From Macrococcus lamae (lineage in GTDB: Bacteria; Bacillota; Bacilli; Staphylococcales; Staphylococcaceae), in assembly GCF_004359545.1 (NCBI RefSeq), contig NZ_SCWB01000017.1, positions 1 to 35,443 on the forward strand: 35,443 bases of DNA, written 5' to 3'. The notes beneath the pieces are model-generated. The model was given only the letters and a program-made list of their open reading frames with translations, was not told where the DNA came from and made no database searches. Both the position numbers and the translations under genes were made by a program. Numbering within the stretch: the first letter of the stretch is position 1; each line of letters opens with the position of its first letter. Positions 1 to 6,852 of this stretch are shown here, in pieces.

Positions 1-101
1 AGAAATGGTCCGCAGGCTTTATTCCCAACTGGTCATTAGTCATGAACCAGCTTCTTCTTCATGAACAGATTAAGGACAGAGTGGTTAAGTATATGGAGTA
101 A
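1..101 (+). CDS. Transposase C-terminus, IS256/mutator-like (5' truncated by the window)
   Basis: Codons run in frame from position 3 to the TAA at 99-101. The readable tail includes FIPNWSLVMNQLLL followed by HEQIKDRVVKYME. An N-W-[AS]-L-[IV]-x-N-Q-L run near the C-terminus is typical of mutator-type (IS256 family) DDE transposases as I remember them, and the stop lies about 25 bp from the element end, as expected. The catalytic DDE domain is upstream of the window, so activity cannot be judged. Another IS family with a similar tail is possible. Confidence 0.6.
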   Translation, partial: KWSAGFIPNWSLVMNQLLLHEQIKDRVVKYME

Positions 102-219
102 CTTACACACTTAACTTGACACACCCCATTAGTCATGAACCAGCTTCTTCTTCATGAACAGATTAAGGACAGAGTGGTTAAGTATATGGAGTAACTTACA
201 CACTTAACTTGACACACCC
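34..219 (+). repeat. Perfect 93-bp tandem duplication of the IS 3' end
   Basis: Bases 34-126 and 127-219 are identical over all 93 positions. Each unit starts cattagtcatg and ends ttgacacaccc. A unit holds the last 21 complete transposase codons, the stop and the terminal repeat. 93 is a multiple of 3, so the second copy stays in frame, but the first stop (99-101) ends translation. The duplication creates two outward TTGACA hexamers, at 116-121 and 209-214. Confidence 0.95.
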
Positions 220-294
220 GTTGACTGGTGTTTTTAAATAATGATAAAAAGATAATAGCTATATTATGTAAACATATATTAAGGAGTCATACAC

Positions 295-456
295 GTGTCA
301 AATAAAAATTTAAAAATTTTAGTGATGTTTCTCTATGCATTAATCCTTTTTTTCTGCCGTTATGCGTTTAATATATTTGATGATGCATTGACGATGCTGC
401 TGCTTATAGTCGGACTCGTCATCATGATGCTGATGAACAAAGGAAGCAGTAAATAA
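295..456 (+). CDS. Small two-helix membrane protein, 53 aa, unknown function
   Basis: A GTG start at 295 is preceded by a good ribosome binding site, aaggag at 281-286. The 53-residue product begins with a basic segment (SNKNLK). Hydrophobic helices follow at about residues 7-22 (ILVMFLYALILFF) and 31-47 (ALTMLLLIVGLVIMMLM), separated by a polar turn with FDD, and the tail is KGSSK. The layout suggests a helical hairpin in the membrane. No family is recognised. It lies 69 bp upstream of the MFS exporter on the same strand and may be co-transcribed with it. Confidence 0.6.
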   Translation: MSNKNLKILVMFLYALILFFCRYAFNIFDDALTMLLLIVGLVIMMLMNKGSSK

Positions 457-525
457 CGGCTGCTCACAAGAATTCGGCTCTATTGTTTTTATTTGAAGTT
501 AGTCACTAAGGAAAAGAGGTTTGAT

Positions 526-1863
526 ATGAAAAAATCAACTATTATTATTATTGCTCTTATTTTAATTATGTTCATGTCGGCGATAGAAACATCAATCATT
601 TCTTTAGCGCTGCCGGCAATAAAAAATGATCTGAACGTCACTGGCTCAATCTCGTTAGTATTTGCTGTATACTTCATTGCCATTGTTATTGCAAATCCAA
701 TTGTCGGAGAACTGCTGTCCCGTGTCAAAATTATTTACTTGACGATTATAGGTCTTATATTATTTACAGCAGGGAGTCTATTCTCAGGTCTTAGTGAGTC
801 CTTCAGTTTTCTAGTTACTTCCCGCTTTATTCAGGGGCTGGGTTCCGGTATATTAATGGCGCTCAGCCAGATTGTCCCAAAACTTGCATTTCAAATTCCG
901 TTTCGTTACAAAGTGATGGGGATGGTTGGTAGTGTCTGGGGTGTGGCAAGTTTACTTGGACCGCTTCTCGGCGGCGCTATTTTAGAGATTGCCTCATGGC
1001 ACTGGCTGTTCTTTATTAATATACCGATTGCTATTCTGGCTGCGATACTCGTCATAATGACGTTCCATTTTGAAGATGAAGTGCTCGTGAGCAGTCGTCT
1101 CGATTATAAAGGAATTTCTATGTTTTATGTAATGATAGCGGCAATTATGGTTACTGTGATGTATACATCGAACTGGATGGTCAACGTCATCGCTTTTATC
1201 ATTTTCCTGTTCTTTGGCTGCTTTTTACTTAAAGTTGAACGAACTGAAACGTTACCATTTATTCCGGTGAAAGAATTCAATCGCAACATCATCATAGTCT
1301 TCATGACAGAATTTCTGTTTGGTATTATGCTGATGGGCTTCAATTTATATATGCCGATATACTTTCAGGAAGAAATAGGACTGTCACCGTTACAAAGTGG
1401 ATTGACGATATTTCCGCTGTCACTTGCATGGATAACGATCAATTTTACACTGGCACGAATTGAAGCTGGAAGAACTAAGAAATCTTTATATTTGGCATCA
1501 TTCACTGGTTTGATAATCTGCAGCATTCTCCTGATTTTCGGCAGTTCTATGCCAATATTTACTGCAGCCAGTCTATTGCTTGCAGGAGCAAGTTTTGGTA
1601 CTGTCTATACTAAAAATAGTGTAACAGTTCAGGAAGAATCCAAACCTGAACAGATGAAGCGGATGATGTCTCTATATACATTGACTAAAAGCTTCGGAAA
1701 TTCAATCGGCTCCACCGTTATGGGCTATGTATATGCGCTATCTTTCGTTAATACGAGCGCTTCCATTCATAACGTCATGATACTTGTATTTTTCATCAGT
1801 ATATTATTGATGATAATCTGGTCTTTATTTTATAGAACAGCAGGAAACCGAACTTTGAAGTGA
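526..1863 (+). CDS. MFS multidrug-type exporter (DHA2/EmrB-QacA-like)
   Basis: This is a 445-residue, very hydrophobic polytopic protein. The N-terminal half has the drug:H+ antiporter features SRFIQGLGSG (after helix 3) and a motif-C-like SLLGPLLGGAI in helix 5, followed by WHWLFFINIPI, which is characteristic of the 14-helix DHA2 group. Expected role: proton-driven efflux of small, often cationic or lipophilic, compounds across the cytoplasmic membrane. The substrate cannot be read from sequence. The ATG at 526 is chosen over an upstream in-frame TTG (493) because aaagagg at 513-519 sits six bases before the ATG. Length is slightly below the usual 450-510 residues. Confidence 0.85.
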   Translation: MKKSTIIIIALILIMFMSAIETSIISLALPAIKNDLNVTGSISLVFAVYFIAIVIANPIVGELLSRVKIIYLTIIGLILFTAGSLFSGLSESFSFLVTSRFIQGLGSGILMALSQIVPKLAFQIPFRYKVMGMVGSVWGVASLLGPLLGGAILEIASWHWLFFINIPIAILAAILVIMTFHFEDEVLVSSRLDYKGISMFYVMIAAIMVTVMYTSNWMVNVIAFIIFLFFGCFLLKVERTETLPFIPVKEFNRNIIIVFMTEFLFGIMLMGFNLYMPIYFQEEIGLSPLQSGLTIFPLSLAWITINFTLARIEAGRTKKSLYLASFTGLIICSILLIFGSSMPIFTAASLLLAGASFGTVYTKNSVTVQEESKPEQMKRMMSLYTLTKSFGNSIGSTVMGYVYALSFVNTSASIHNVMILVFFISILLMIIWSLFYRTAGNRTLK

Positions 1864-1914
1864 CAAAATGATATTTGATGAAATCAACTCGGCTTTTGTA
1901 GAGAAAGTAAAAAG

Positions 1915-1944
1915 TTGTCGGTAGTAATGCGCTAAAATTATTAT
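1915..1944 (+). promoter_or_regulatory. Candidate sigma-A promoter for the S41-like gene
   Basis: TTGTCG (1915-1920), an 18-bp spacer and TATTAT (1939-1944) lie 54 bp upstream of the next start codon. A second -10-like TATAAT (1963-1968) lacks a matching -35. Assignment is by consensus only. Confidence 0.4.
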
Positions 1945-1997
1945 AAACAGGGTACTTTGTTTTATAATAAAGATATAGATTGTATTGAAGGGGGAAC

Positions 1998-2924
1998 ATG
2001 ATGGAGAATTATCTGGCGATCTTCCGGGAAGTCAGAAGACGACTGGAAACAGAGGGATACAGCAATCATGAAATCAGTGATAATTATGAGGAAATTTTTA
2101 AGAAGCTCTCACCCAATGAATTGACGTTCCAACAGTTGATGGTCGAGTATTTAGGAGAGTTTAATGTTAAATCAATGGATTATGTGGACCAGCATTACTG
2201 GACAAATGGGATTCGCGTCAGAAGATATAAAGATGCCCTTATAGTCACTGATGTGATAGATGACCTGCAGTTTGTCGTTGGTGATGAAATCATTGCATTA
2301 TCCGGCGACTCAATCAACGAGCTGGCGGAACGCTATCAAAAACTATTATTCAACGAACCTACTGAAAGACAGGACTGGCATACTATACTAAGAAAACAAA
2401 ATAGTGCACAAGTCAAACGAGGTGATCAGTTCTATGACTTTGAACTTCATGTCTATGATGACACTAGGGGGCTCGAGGTGATAGATCACGAGCAATTTCC
2501 AGAAGTTATCGTCTATTCTATAGATACATTGCACAAGTATTTACATAGTCCGGCTGAGACACTGCTTATTGATTTGACAGCTGCCTATGGTGTAATTCCT
2601 GACAATCAAGTGGACTGGATCGCTGAGCAGCTGAACGGCAGGGAGTTCATTATGTTGATCGATGCTTTGACAAAGGGTAGTGCTGAGCGTCTTGCTTCAC
2701 GATTTGAAGGTCAGGGAAGAATAGTTGGACGTGAAACTTATGGTCAGGCGGTCTCTTTGCAGAAAGTCGCACTTGGCAATCAATTTTTTATTTATTCGGC
2801 AGATAAAGATAAGACAGTTTTTCCAGATGTTATGGTAGAATTAAGAGAATCTTCATTTTTACAGGATGATATCAGACAAGCCGGTATAGATGTCTTATTG
2901 AACCGTCTTAATAATCAACAGTAA
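1998..2924 (+). CDS. S41-family peptidase-like protein, apparently cytoplasmic
   Basis: This 308-residue protein has a helical N-terminal segment, a PDZ-like core (VVGDEIIALSGDSINEL, about residues 94-110) and a C-terminal region with S41 (C-terminal processing/IRBP-like) features. LLIDLTAAYG is followed by ALTKGSAERLA, where S228 fits the catalytic serine of the T-x-SA-E motif, and then by VGRETYGQA. The usual G-K-T-x-G-K-G stretch carrying the general-base lysine in Ctp proteases reads GRETYGQA here, so either an IRBP-type mechanism or loss of activity is possible. No signal peptide or membrane helix is seen, unlike exported Ctp proteases. The start has gaaggggg upstream; an adjacent ATG at 2001 is equally possible. 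The P450 gene follows after 45 bp. Confidence 0.6.
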   Translation: MMENYLAIFREVRRRLETEGYSNHEISDNYEEIFKKLSPNELTFQQLMVEYLGEFNVKSMDYVDQHYWTNGIRVRRYKDALIVTDVIDDLQFVVGDEIIALSGDSINELAERYQKLLFNEPTERQDWHTILRKQNSAQVKRGDQFYDFELHVYDDTRGLEVIDHEQFPEVIVYSIDTLHKYLHSPAETLLIDLTAAYGVIPDNQVDWIAEQLNGREFIMLIDALTKGSAERLASRFEGQGRIVGRETYGQAVSLQKVALGNQFFIYSADKDKTVFPDVMVELRESSFLQDDIRQAGIDVLLNRLNNQQ

Positions 2925-2947
2925 TTCTATAATGAAGGTAATAAGTT

Positions 2948-2957
2948 TAAGTACTTA
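2948..2957 (+). repeat. 10-bp palindrome overlapping the P450 ribosome binding site
   Basis: TAAGTACTTA is a perfect palindrome directly abutting the aggagg ribosome binding site (2957-2962) of the P450 gene. It could be a repressor site, a weak hairpin or chance. A -10-like TATAAT sits at 2928-2933 without a good -35. Confidence 0.25.
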
Positions 2958-2969
2958 GGAGGAATTCTA

Positions 2970-4247
2970 ATGAGCAAGCCCATTCCAGTGGATAAGGGAA
3001 TAGACAAAACATTAACAGTCATGAAAGAAGGATATGAATACGTTTCTAACCGGACAAAAAAATTCAATTCTGATATTTTTGAGACACGTGTACTCGGTGG
3101 AAAACGTGCCATGGTCATCAGCGGTAAAGAAGCAGCTGAATTATTCTATGATAATGACAAAATAGAACGTAAAGGTACTTTACCGCCTCGTGTTGTTAAA
3201 ACACTTTTTGGTAAAGGTGCGATTCATACTACGACAGGCAAAGTTCATATTGATAGAAAGTCATTATTCATGTCATTGATGACTGAGAATAATCTTGAAT
3301 ATTTAAGAAAGTTAACTCGTAATTTCTGGTACCAGAATACAGAACGCATGCAGCTAATGGGGAAAGTGAACGTCTACAAGGAGTCCATCATTTTACTTAC
3401 TAAAGTTGGCTTCCGCTGGGCAGGTGTCACTGAAAAACCAGAGAAAATTGAACAGCATGCGATGGATATGGACAAAATGATCGATTCATTTGGTTCAGTC
3501 GGAACGGCGTATAAAGGCTATCGTGAAGCTAAAAAAGCACGTGCACGTGTTGAAGATTTCCTTGAGAAGCAGATAATTGCAACTCGTAAAGGTAAAATCC
3601 ATCCAGAAGAAGGAACAGCGCTTCATTCATTCAGTCACTGGAGAGACTTCCAAGGTAACTACATGGATTCAAGACTTGCGGCTGTGGACTTAATGAATGT
3701 CATTCGTCCGTTAGTAGCGATCAACCGTTTTGTTGCTTATGGTGTGCTTGCACTGCATGAATTCCCGGGCGAACGCGAAAGAGTGTCTGCGGATGAAAAT
3801 AATTATGCCTATAAATTTACACAGGAGTTAAGACGTTACTTCCCGTTCGTACCGTTTTTACCTGCTAAAGCTAAAGTTGATATCGACTTCCAGGGCCACG
3901 TCATTCCACAGGATACAATGATTGTTCTTGATATTTTCGGAACATTACACCGTGAAGATTTATGGGAAGATCCGGAACGCTTCTATCCAGACCGTTTTGA
4001 GAACTGGGATGGCTCACCGTTTGATTTAATTCCTCAAGGTGGCGGAGATTATCACACGAATCACCGGTGTGCAGGTGAGTGGATGACGATCATCATCATG
4101 GAAGAAACAATGAAGTATTTTGCGCGTGAAATCACTTATGATGTTCCAGCACAGGACTTCACAGTAGATCGTACAAAATTACCAGGTCGTGTGAAGAGCG
4201 GCATGGACATCGAAAACGTTCGCTTAAACTTCGATCGTACATTATAA
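2970..4247 (+). CDS. oleT: CYP152 cytochrome P450, OleT-like fatty acid decarboxylase/peroxygenase
   Basis: This 425-residue protein closely follows the remembered sequence of Jeotgalicoccus OleT, a CYP152 enzyme that uses H2O2 to decarboxylate fatty acids to terminal alkenes, with hydroxylation as a side reaction. Diagnostic residues are present: F80 and H86 in LFGKGAIH (aligning with OleT F79/H85, where P450-BSbeta has Gln), R246 in IRPLVAINRF (OleT R245, which binds the fatty acid carboxylate), and the haem-thiolate cysteine in NHRCAGEW within the conserved DLIPQGGGDY-x-TNHRC region. The missing acid/alcohol pair of the I-helix is typical of peroxygenases, so no reductase partner is needed. 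The ribosome binding site aggagg lies eight bases before the ATG. It is probably co-transcribed with the S41-like gene. Product preference (alkene versus hydroxy acid) is inferred from H86. Confidence 0.9.
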   Translation: MSKPIPVDKGIDKTLTVMKEGYEYVSNRTKKFNSDIFETRVLGGKRAMVISGKEAAELFYDNDKIERKGTLPPRVVKTLFGKGAIHTTTGKVHIDRKSLFMSLMTENNLEYLRKLTRNFWYQNTERMQLMGKVNVYKESIILLTKVGFRWAGVTEKPEKIEQHAMDMDKMIDSFGSVGTAYKGYREAKKARARVEDFLEKQIIATRKGKIHPEEGTALHSFSHWRDFQGNYMDSRLAAVDLMNVIRPLVAINRFVAYGVLALHEFPGERERVSADENNYAYKFTQELRRYFPFVPFLPAKAKVDIDFQGHVIPQDTMIVLDIFGTLHREDLWEDPERFYPDRFENWDGSPFDLIPQGGGDYHTNHRCAGEWMTIIIMEETMKYFAREITYDVPAQDFTVDRTKLPGRVKSGMDIENVRLNFDRTL

Positions 4248-4260
4248 TCTAAATAATAAA

Positions 4261-4320
4261 GGTCCGGAACAAGTTATTATCTTTCTTAACTGAAAATAAT
4301 AACTGTTCCGGACTTTTTTT
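4261..4320. terminator. Bidirectional terminator between the P450 and rhodanese genes
   Basis: A nine-pair arm (4262-4270 with 4305-4313, gtccggaac/gttccggac) and a nine-pair inner arm (agttattat at 4272-4280 with ataataact at 4296-4304) are separated by one bulged base. A T-run follows at 4314-4320, and an A-rich flank on the other side can serve the convergent gene. Confidence 0.9.
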
Positions 4321-4624
4321 AAATTTCTATTTCACTATGCCAGTCATCCATTCCACCTTCTACATTTGTAACATCATAACCTTGTGCATGGAGGTACTCT
4401 GCGGCTTTCGTTGAACGGCCGCCTCGTTTACAGATGACATAATAAGCTTTTTCTTTATCTAAGGTGTCTGCCTGCTGGTCAAGCGTTGACAGTGGGAGAT
4501 TTACAGCGTCATTAATATGTCCATTGTTATATTCATCAATTTCTCTGACGTCTAGAACAATGTCATCAGTGGCAGCCATGAGAGTATCTTGCAGTGCATC
4601 AGTTGTTATAGATTTTATAGTCAT
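4319..4624 (-). CDS. Single-domain rhodanese (sulfurtransferase)
   Basis: This 101-residue single rhodanese domain contains DVREIDEYNNGHINDAVNLP, which matches the family's D-x-R-x-x-x-E-[FY]-x-x-G-H-I-x-G-A-x-x-[IL]-P signature. The active-site loop is CKRGGRS with C65 as the persulfide-carrying cysteine, followed by AAEYLHAQGYDVTNVEGGMDDW. Expected role: cytoplasmic persulfide transfer or thiosulfate/thiol sulfur trafficking. It is monocistronic, reads towards the P450 and diverges from kup. The start is supported by an aagaggtg ribosome binding site. The physiological acceptor cannot be determined. Confidence 0.9.
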   Translation of the reverse strand: MTIKSITTDALQDTLMAATDDIVLDVREIDEYNNGHINDAVNLPLSTLDQQADTLDKEKAYYVICKRGGRSTKAAEYLHAQGYDVTNVEGGMDDWHSEIEI

Positions 4625-4659
4625 TTTGACACCTCTTCTTATTATTTGAATATATTCAT

Positions 4660-4687
4660 ACTATACCCGTGGGTTGAAAATTTGTAA
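4660..4687 (-). promoter_or_regulatory. Candidate rhodanese promoter with overlapping inverted repeats
   Basis: On the minus strand TTACAA (4687-4682), a 16-bp spacer and TATAGT (4665-4660) form a promoter-like pair. An ACCC-GT-GGGT inverted repeat (4665-4674) touches the -10. A 12-bp palindrome, tgaatatattca (4647-4658), lies just downstream in the leader. Both are positioned where an operator would act. Confidence 0.4.
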
Positions 4688-4723
4688 CGTTTAGAATGTC
4701 TTATAAATTTTTTTAAATAGTGA

Positions 4724-4758
4724 TTGCTATATTGCCCGAGCAGCAGTATGATATAGCA
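4724..4758 (+). promoter_or_regulatory. Candidate kup promoter straddled by an 8-bp inverted repeat
   Basis: TTGCTA (4724-4729), a 17-bp spacer and TATGAT (4747-4752) make a plausible sigma-A promoter 47 bp before kup. The perfect inverted repeat TGCTATAT (4725-4732) / ATATAGCA (4751-4758), with centres 26 bp apart, covers both the -35 and the -10. This looks like an operator, or a hairpin if transcribed from further upstream. Confidence 0.4.
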
Positions 4759-4798
4759 TTGTAAGCTAACAAATAATGAATAAAAAGAAGGTAACATA

Positions 4799-6790
4799 AT
4801 GCCTCAAACTAATAAAAAACAGTGGCAGTTCGGTCTTATGCTAGTTGCACTGGGAATTGTGTATGGAGATATCGGTACGTCACCCCTTTATGTGATGAAA
4901 GCCATTGTAGAAACCAATGGTGGTATGAAGATGATGACTGAAGAATATATCATCGGCTGCTTGTCGCTCGTTATTTGGACAATAACTCTACTCACTACTA
5001 TCAAATACGTTTTAATAGCGATGCAGGCAGATAACCACGGAGAAGGTGGGATTTTCAGTCTTTATACTTTAGTCAGAAAACACCGCCGCTGGTTGATCGT
5101 TCCAGCTATTATCGGCGGAGCAGCGCTGCTTGCTGATGGGGTGCTGACACCCGCGGTTACAGTGACGGCAGCTGTAGAAGGAATGCAGGAAATCCCTGCT
5201 CTTTCTCATAGCTTCATCAATGATCAGACGAATATTGTCATTATCGTGATTTCCATTATCTCGATGATATTTTTTGCTCAGAGATTTGGTACAGGTAGTA
5301 TCGGTAAAATATTTGGACCATTTATGCTTGTCTGGTTCTCAATGATGGGACTGTTCGGCCTGATCCAGTTAGTGACTGATTTATCAGTTTTAAGAGCAGT
5401 CAACCCGATGTATGGCATTCGTATATTATTCGATGACAGCAACAAGATGGGATTGTTGATTTTAGGGACCGTCTTTCTATCGACTACTGGTGCTGAAGCA
5501 CTGTATTCAGATATGGGACATGTCGGAAAACATGCTATATATAAAACGTGGCCGTTTGTCAAACTCATGCTGCTCCTTAGTTATTTCGGTCAATCAGCCT
5601 GGATTATCAATCATGTTAAGCAGCAGGATATGTTAGGCAGCCGTGAGATCAATCCATTCTTTCAAATTATGCCGGAGTCATTCATAGTCATTGGCGTCAT
5701 CATAGCGACGTGTGCGGCAATTATTGCGTCTCAGGCGTTAATATCTGGAAGCTTCACTCTTGTCTCAGAAGCGATTCACTTAAGATTGCTGCCGAAGCTT
5801 GATATCAAATATCCGTCAACGATGAAAGGCCAGATGTACATTCCTGCCGTAACATTTAGTATATGGATTCTATGTGTGCTGGTTGTTCTGTATTTTAGAA
5901 CATCAGTGAACATGGAAGCAGCATATGGTCTGAGCATTACAGTCACGATGCTGATGTCGACCATTCTAATCTATCATTACTTATCGATGAGAAAAATCGA
6001 TAAAGGACTGACGATTATAGTGACAGGGTTTTTCCTCGTACTGGAAACCGCGTTCTTTATTTCGGGACTTGCTAAATTTATGCATGGCGGTTTCATCGCA
6101 GTGCTGATATCTGTTGCAGTAATCATGCTGATGGTCGTATGGTATAAAGGATATAAAATTAAAGACAAGCGTACGTTCGATGTCAATGTAGATCTTTATG
6201 TCAATCAACTGAAGACATTGTCAGAAGATGTGAGTCTGCCGAAGTATGCAACAAACTTAGTATACTTATCGACAACAGACGATATGAAGATGATTGAGAA
6301 GCAGGCATTGAAATCCATACTGGATGGCCGGCCAAAACGAGCCGACGTTTACTGGTTTGTCAATGTTAAAGTATCTGATAAACCATTCCAGGTCAACTAC
6401 CAGATTGAAAAGTTCGGTACCGAGAATATCTTTAAAGTACAGCTTATTCTCGGATTCAGAATTCACCAGAACATCAATTTGTATATTAAACAAATTGCTG
6501 GTCATATGGTAAGGGAAGGATGTATTCCAGAACAGTCGCGCAGTTATGGAACTAATCCTGCAAGGATCATTGGTGACTTCACTTATATTCTGCTGATGGA
6601 TGAACTGCCTATTGATGCACATATCAAATGGTATGACCGTATCATCATGCAGATGAAGATATTCTTGAAGAAATACACGGCTTCACCGACAAAATGGTTT
6701 GAACTTCCTTCTAATGAGGTCGTCTATGAATCTATACCGATCTCACTGCCATCTTACAAAGCACCCCCTATTAAACGTATAAAATCATAA
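4799..6790 (+). CDS. kup: Kup-family low-affinity potassium transporter
   Basis: This 663-residue protein matches the KUP/HAK/KT family in length and architecture. About 12 membrane helices fill residues 10-455, followed by a cytoplasmic C-terminal domain of about 200 residues. The N-terminal signature LGIVYGDIGTSPLYV is the family's most conserved block. LLADGVLTPAVTVTAAVEG and TTGAEALYSDMGH are further hallmarks. It mediates K+ uptake coupled to H+ at the cytoplasmic membrane. The start codon has gaaggtaac upstream. It is monocistronic and ends at a strong hairpin. No ydaO-type c-di-AMP riboswitch could be recognised in the short leader. Confidence 0.95.
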   Translation: MPQTNKKQWQFGLMLVALGIVYGDIGTSPLYVMKAIVETNGGMKMMTEEYIIGCLSLVIWTITLLTTIKYVLIAMQADNHGEGGIFSLYTLVRKHRRWLIVPAIIGGAALLADGVLTPAVTVTAAVEGMQEIPALSHSFINDQTNIVIIVISIISMIFFAQRFGTGSIGKIFGPFMLVWFSMMGLFGLIQLVTDLSVLRAVNPMYGIRILFDDSNKMGLLILGTVFLSTTGAEALYSDMGHVGKHAIYKTWPFVKLMLLLSYFGQSAWIINHVKQQDMLGSREINPFFQIMPESFIVIGVIIATCAAIIASQALISGSFTLVSEAIHLRLLPKLDIKYPSTMKGQMYIPAVTFSIWILCVLVVLYFRTSVNMEAAYGLSITVTMLMSTILIYHYLSMRKIDKGLTIIVTGFFLVLETAFFISGLAKFMHGGFIAVLISVAVIMLMVVWYKGYKIKDKRTFDVNVDLYVNQLKTLSEDVSLPKYATNLVYLSTTDDMKMIEKQALKSILDGRPKRADVYWFVNVKVSDKPFQVNYQIEKFGTENIFKVQLILGFRIHQNINLYIKQIAGHMVREGCIPEQSRSYGTNPARIIGDFTYILLMDELPIDAHIKWYDRIIMQMKIFLKKYTASPTKWFELPSNEVVYESIPISLPSYKAPPIKRIKS

Positions 6791-6838
6791 AAAATAATCC
6801 TGGATGAAGTAATTATCTTCATCCGGGATTATTTTTTG
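6791..6838. terminator. Bidirectional terminator between kup and hrtA
   Basis: A 19-pair stem (6791-6809 with 6817-6835, one G-U pair) closes a seven-base loop. It begins directly after the kup stop codon. A-rich and T-rich flanks allow termination of both convergent units. Confidence 0.9.
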
Positions 6839-6852
6839 ATAGCTATAATGAA

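Larger units (their letters stand above)
1..219 (+). mobile_element. 3' end of an insertion sequence, probably IS256 family (partial)
   Basis: The window starts inside this element. It consists of a transposase C-terminus (stop at 99-101), a short non-coding tail, and an outer end reading ...cttgacacaccc. On the minus strand this end is gggtgtgtcaagttaagtgt, a plausible terminal inverted repeat. Family assignment is inferred from the transposase tail and the GGGTGTGTCA-type end. The last 93 bp occur twice, so the element boundary falls at 126 (first copy) or 219 (second copy). The left end and any target-site duplication lie outside the window. Confidence 0.65.

Noticed and set aside
127-219. 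Second IS unit as a separate small gene
   Set aside because: It is an exact copy of the transposase tail after the stop codon, with an internal ATG but no ribosome binding site.
493-526. TTG start eleven codons upstream for the MFS exporter
   Set aside because: No ribosome binding site precedes it, whereas aaagagg is correctly spaced before the ATG at 526.
2948-2957. FapR operator upstream of the P450
   Set aside because: TAAGTACTTA does not match the TTAGTAC-N-TACTAA spacing seen at 23093-23109.
3064-3118. Antisense reading frames inside large genes (here the P450; also many in kup, plsX, fabG and smc)
   Set aside because: They lack ribosome binding sites and family motifs and run opposite to genes with clear domain content.
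4625-4798. c-di-AMP (ydaO-type) riboswitch upstream of kup
   Set aside because: The leader from the best promoter is under 50 bases and none of the riboswitch's conserved stems or loops could be found.
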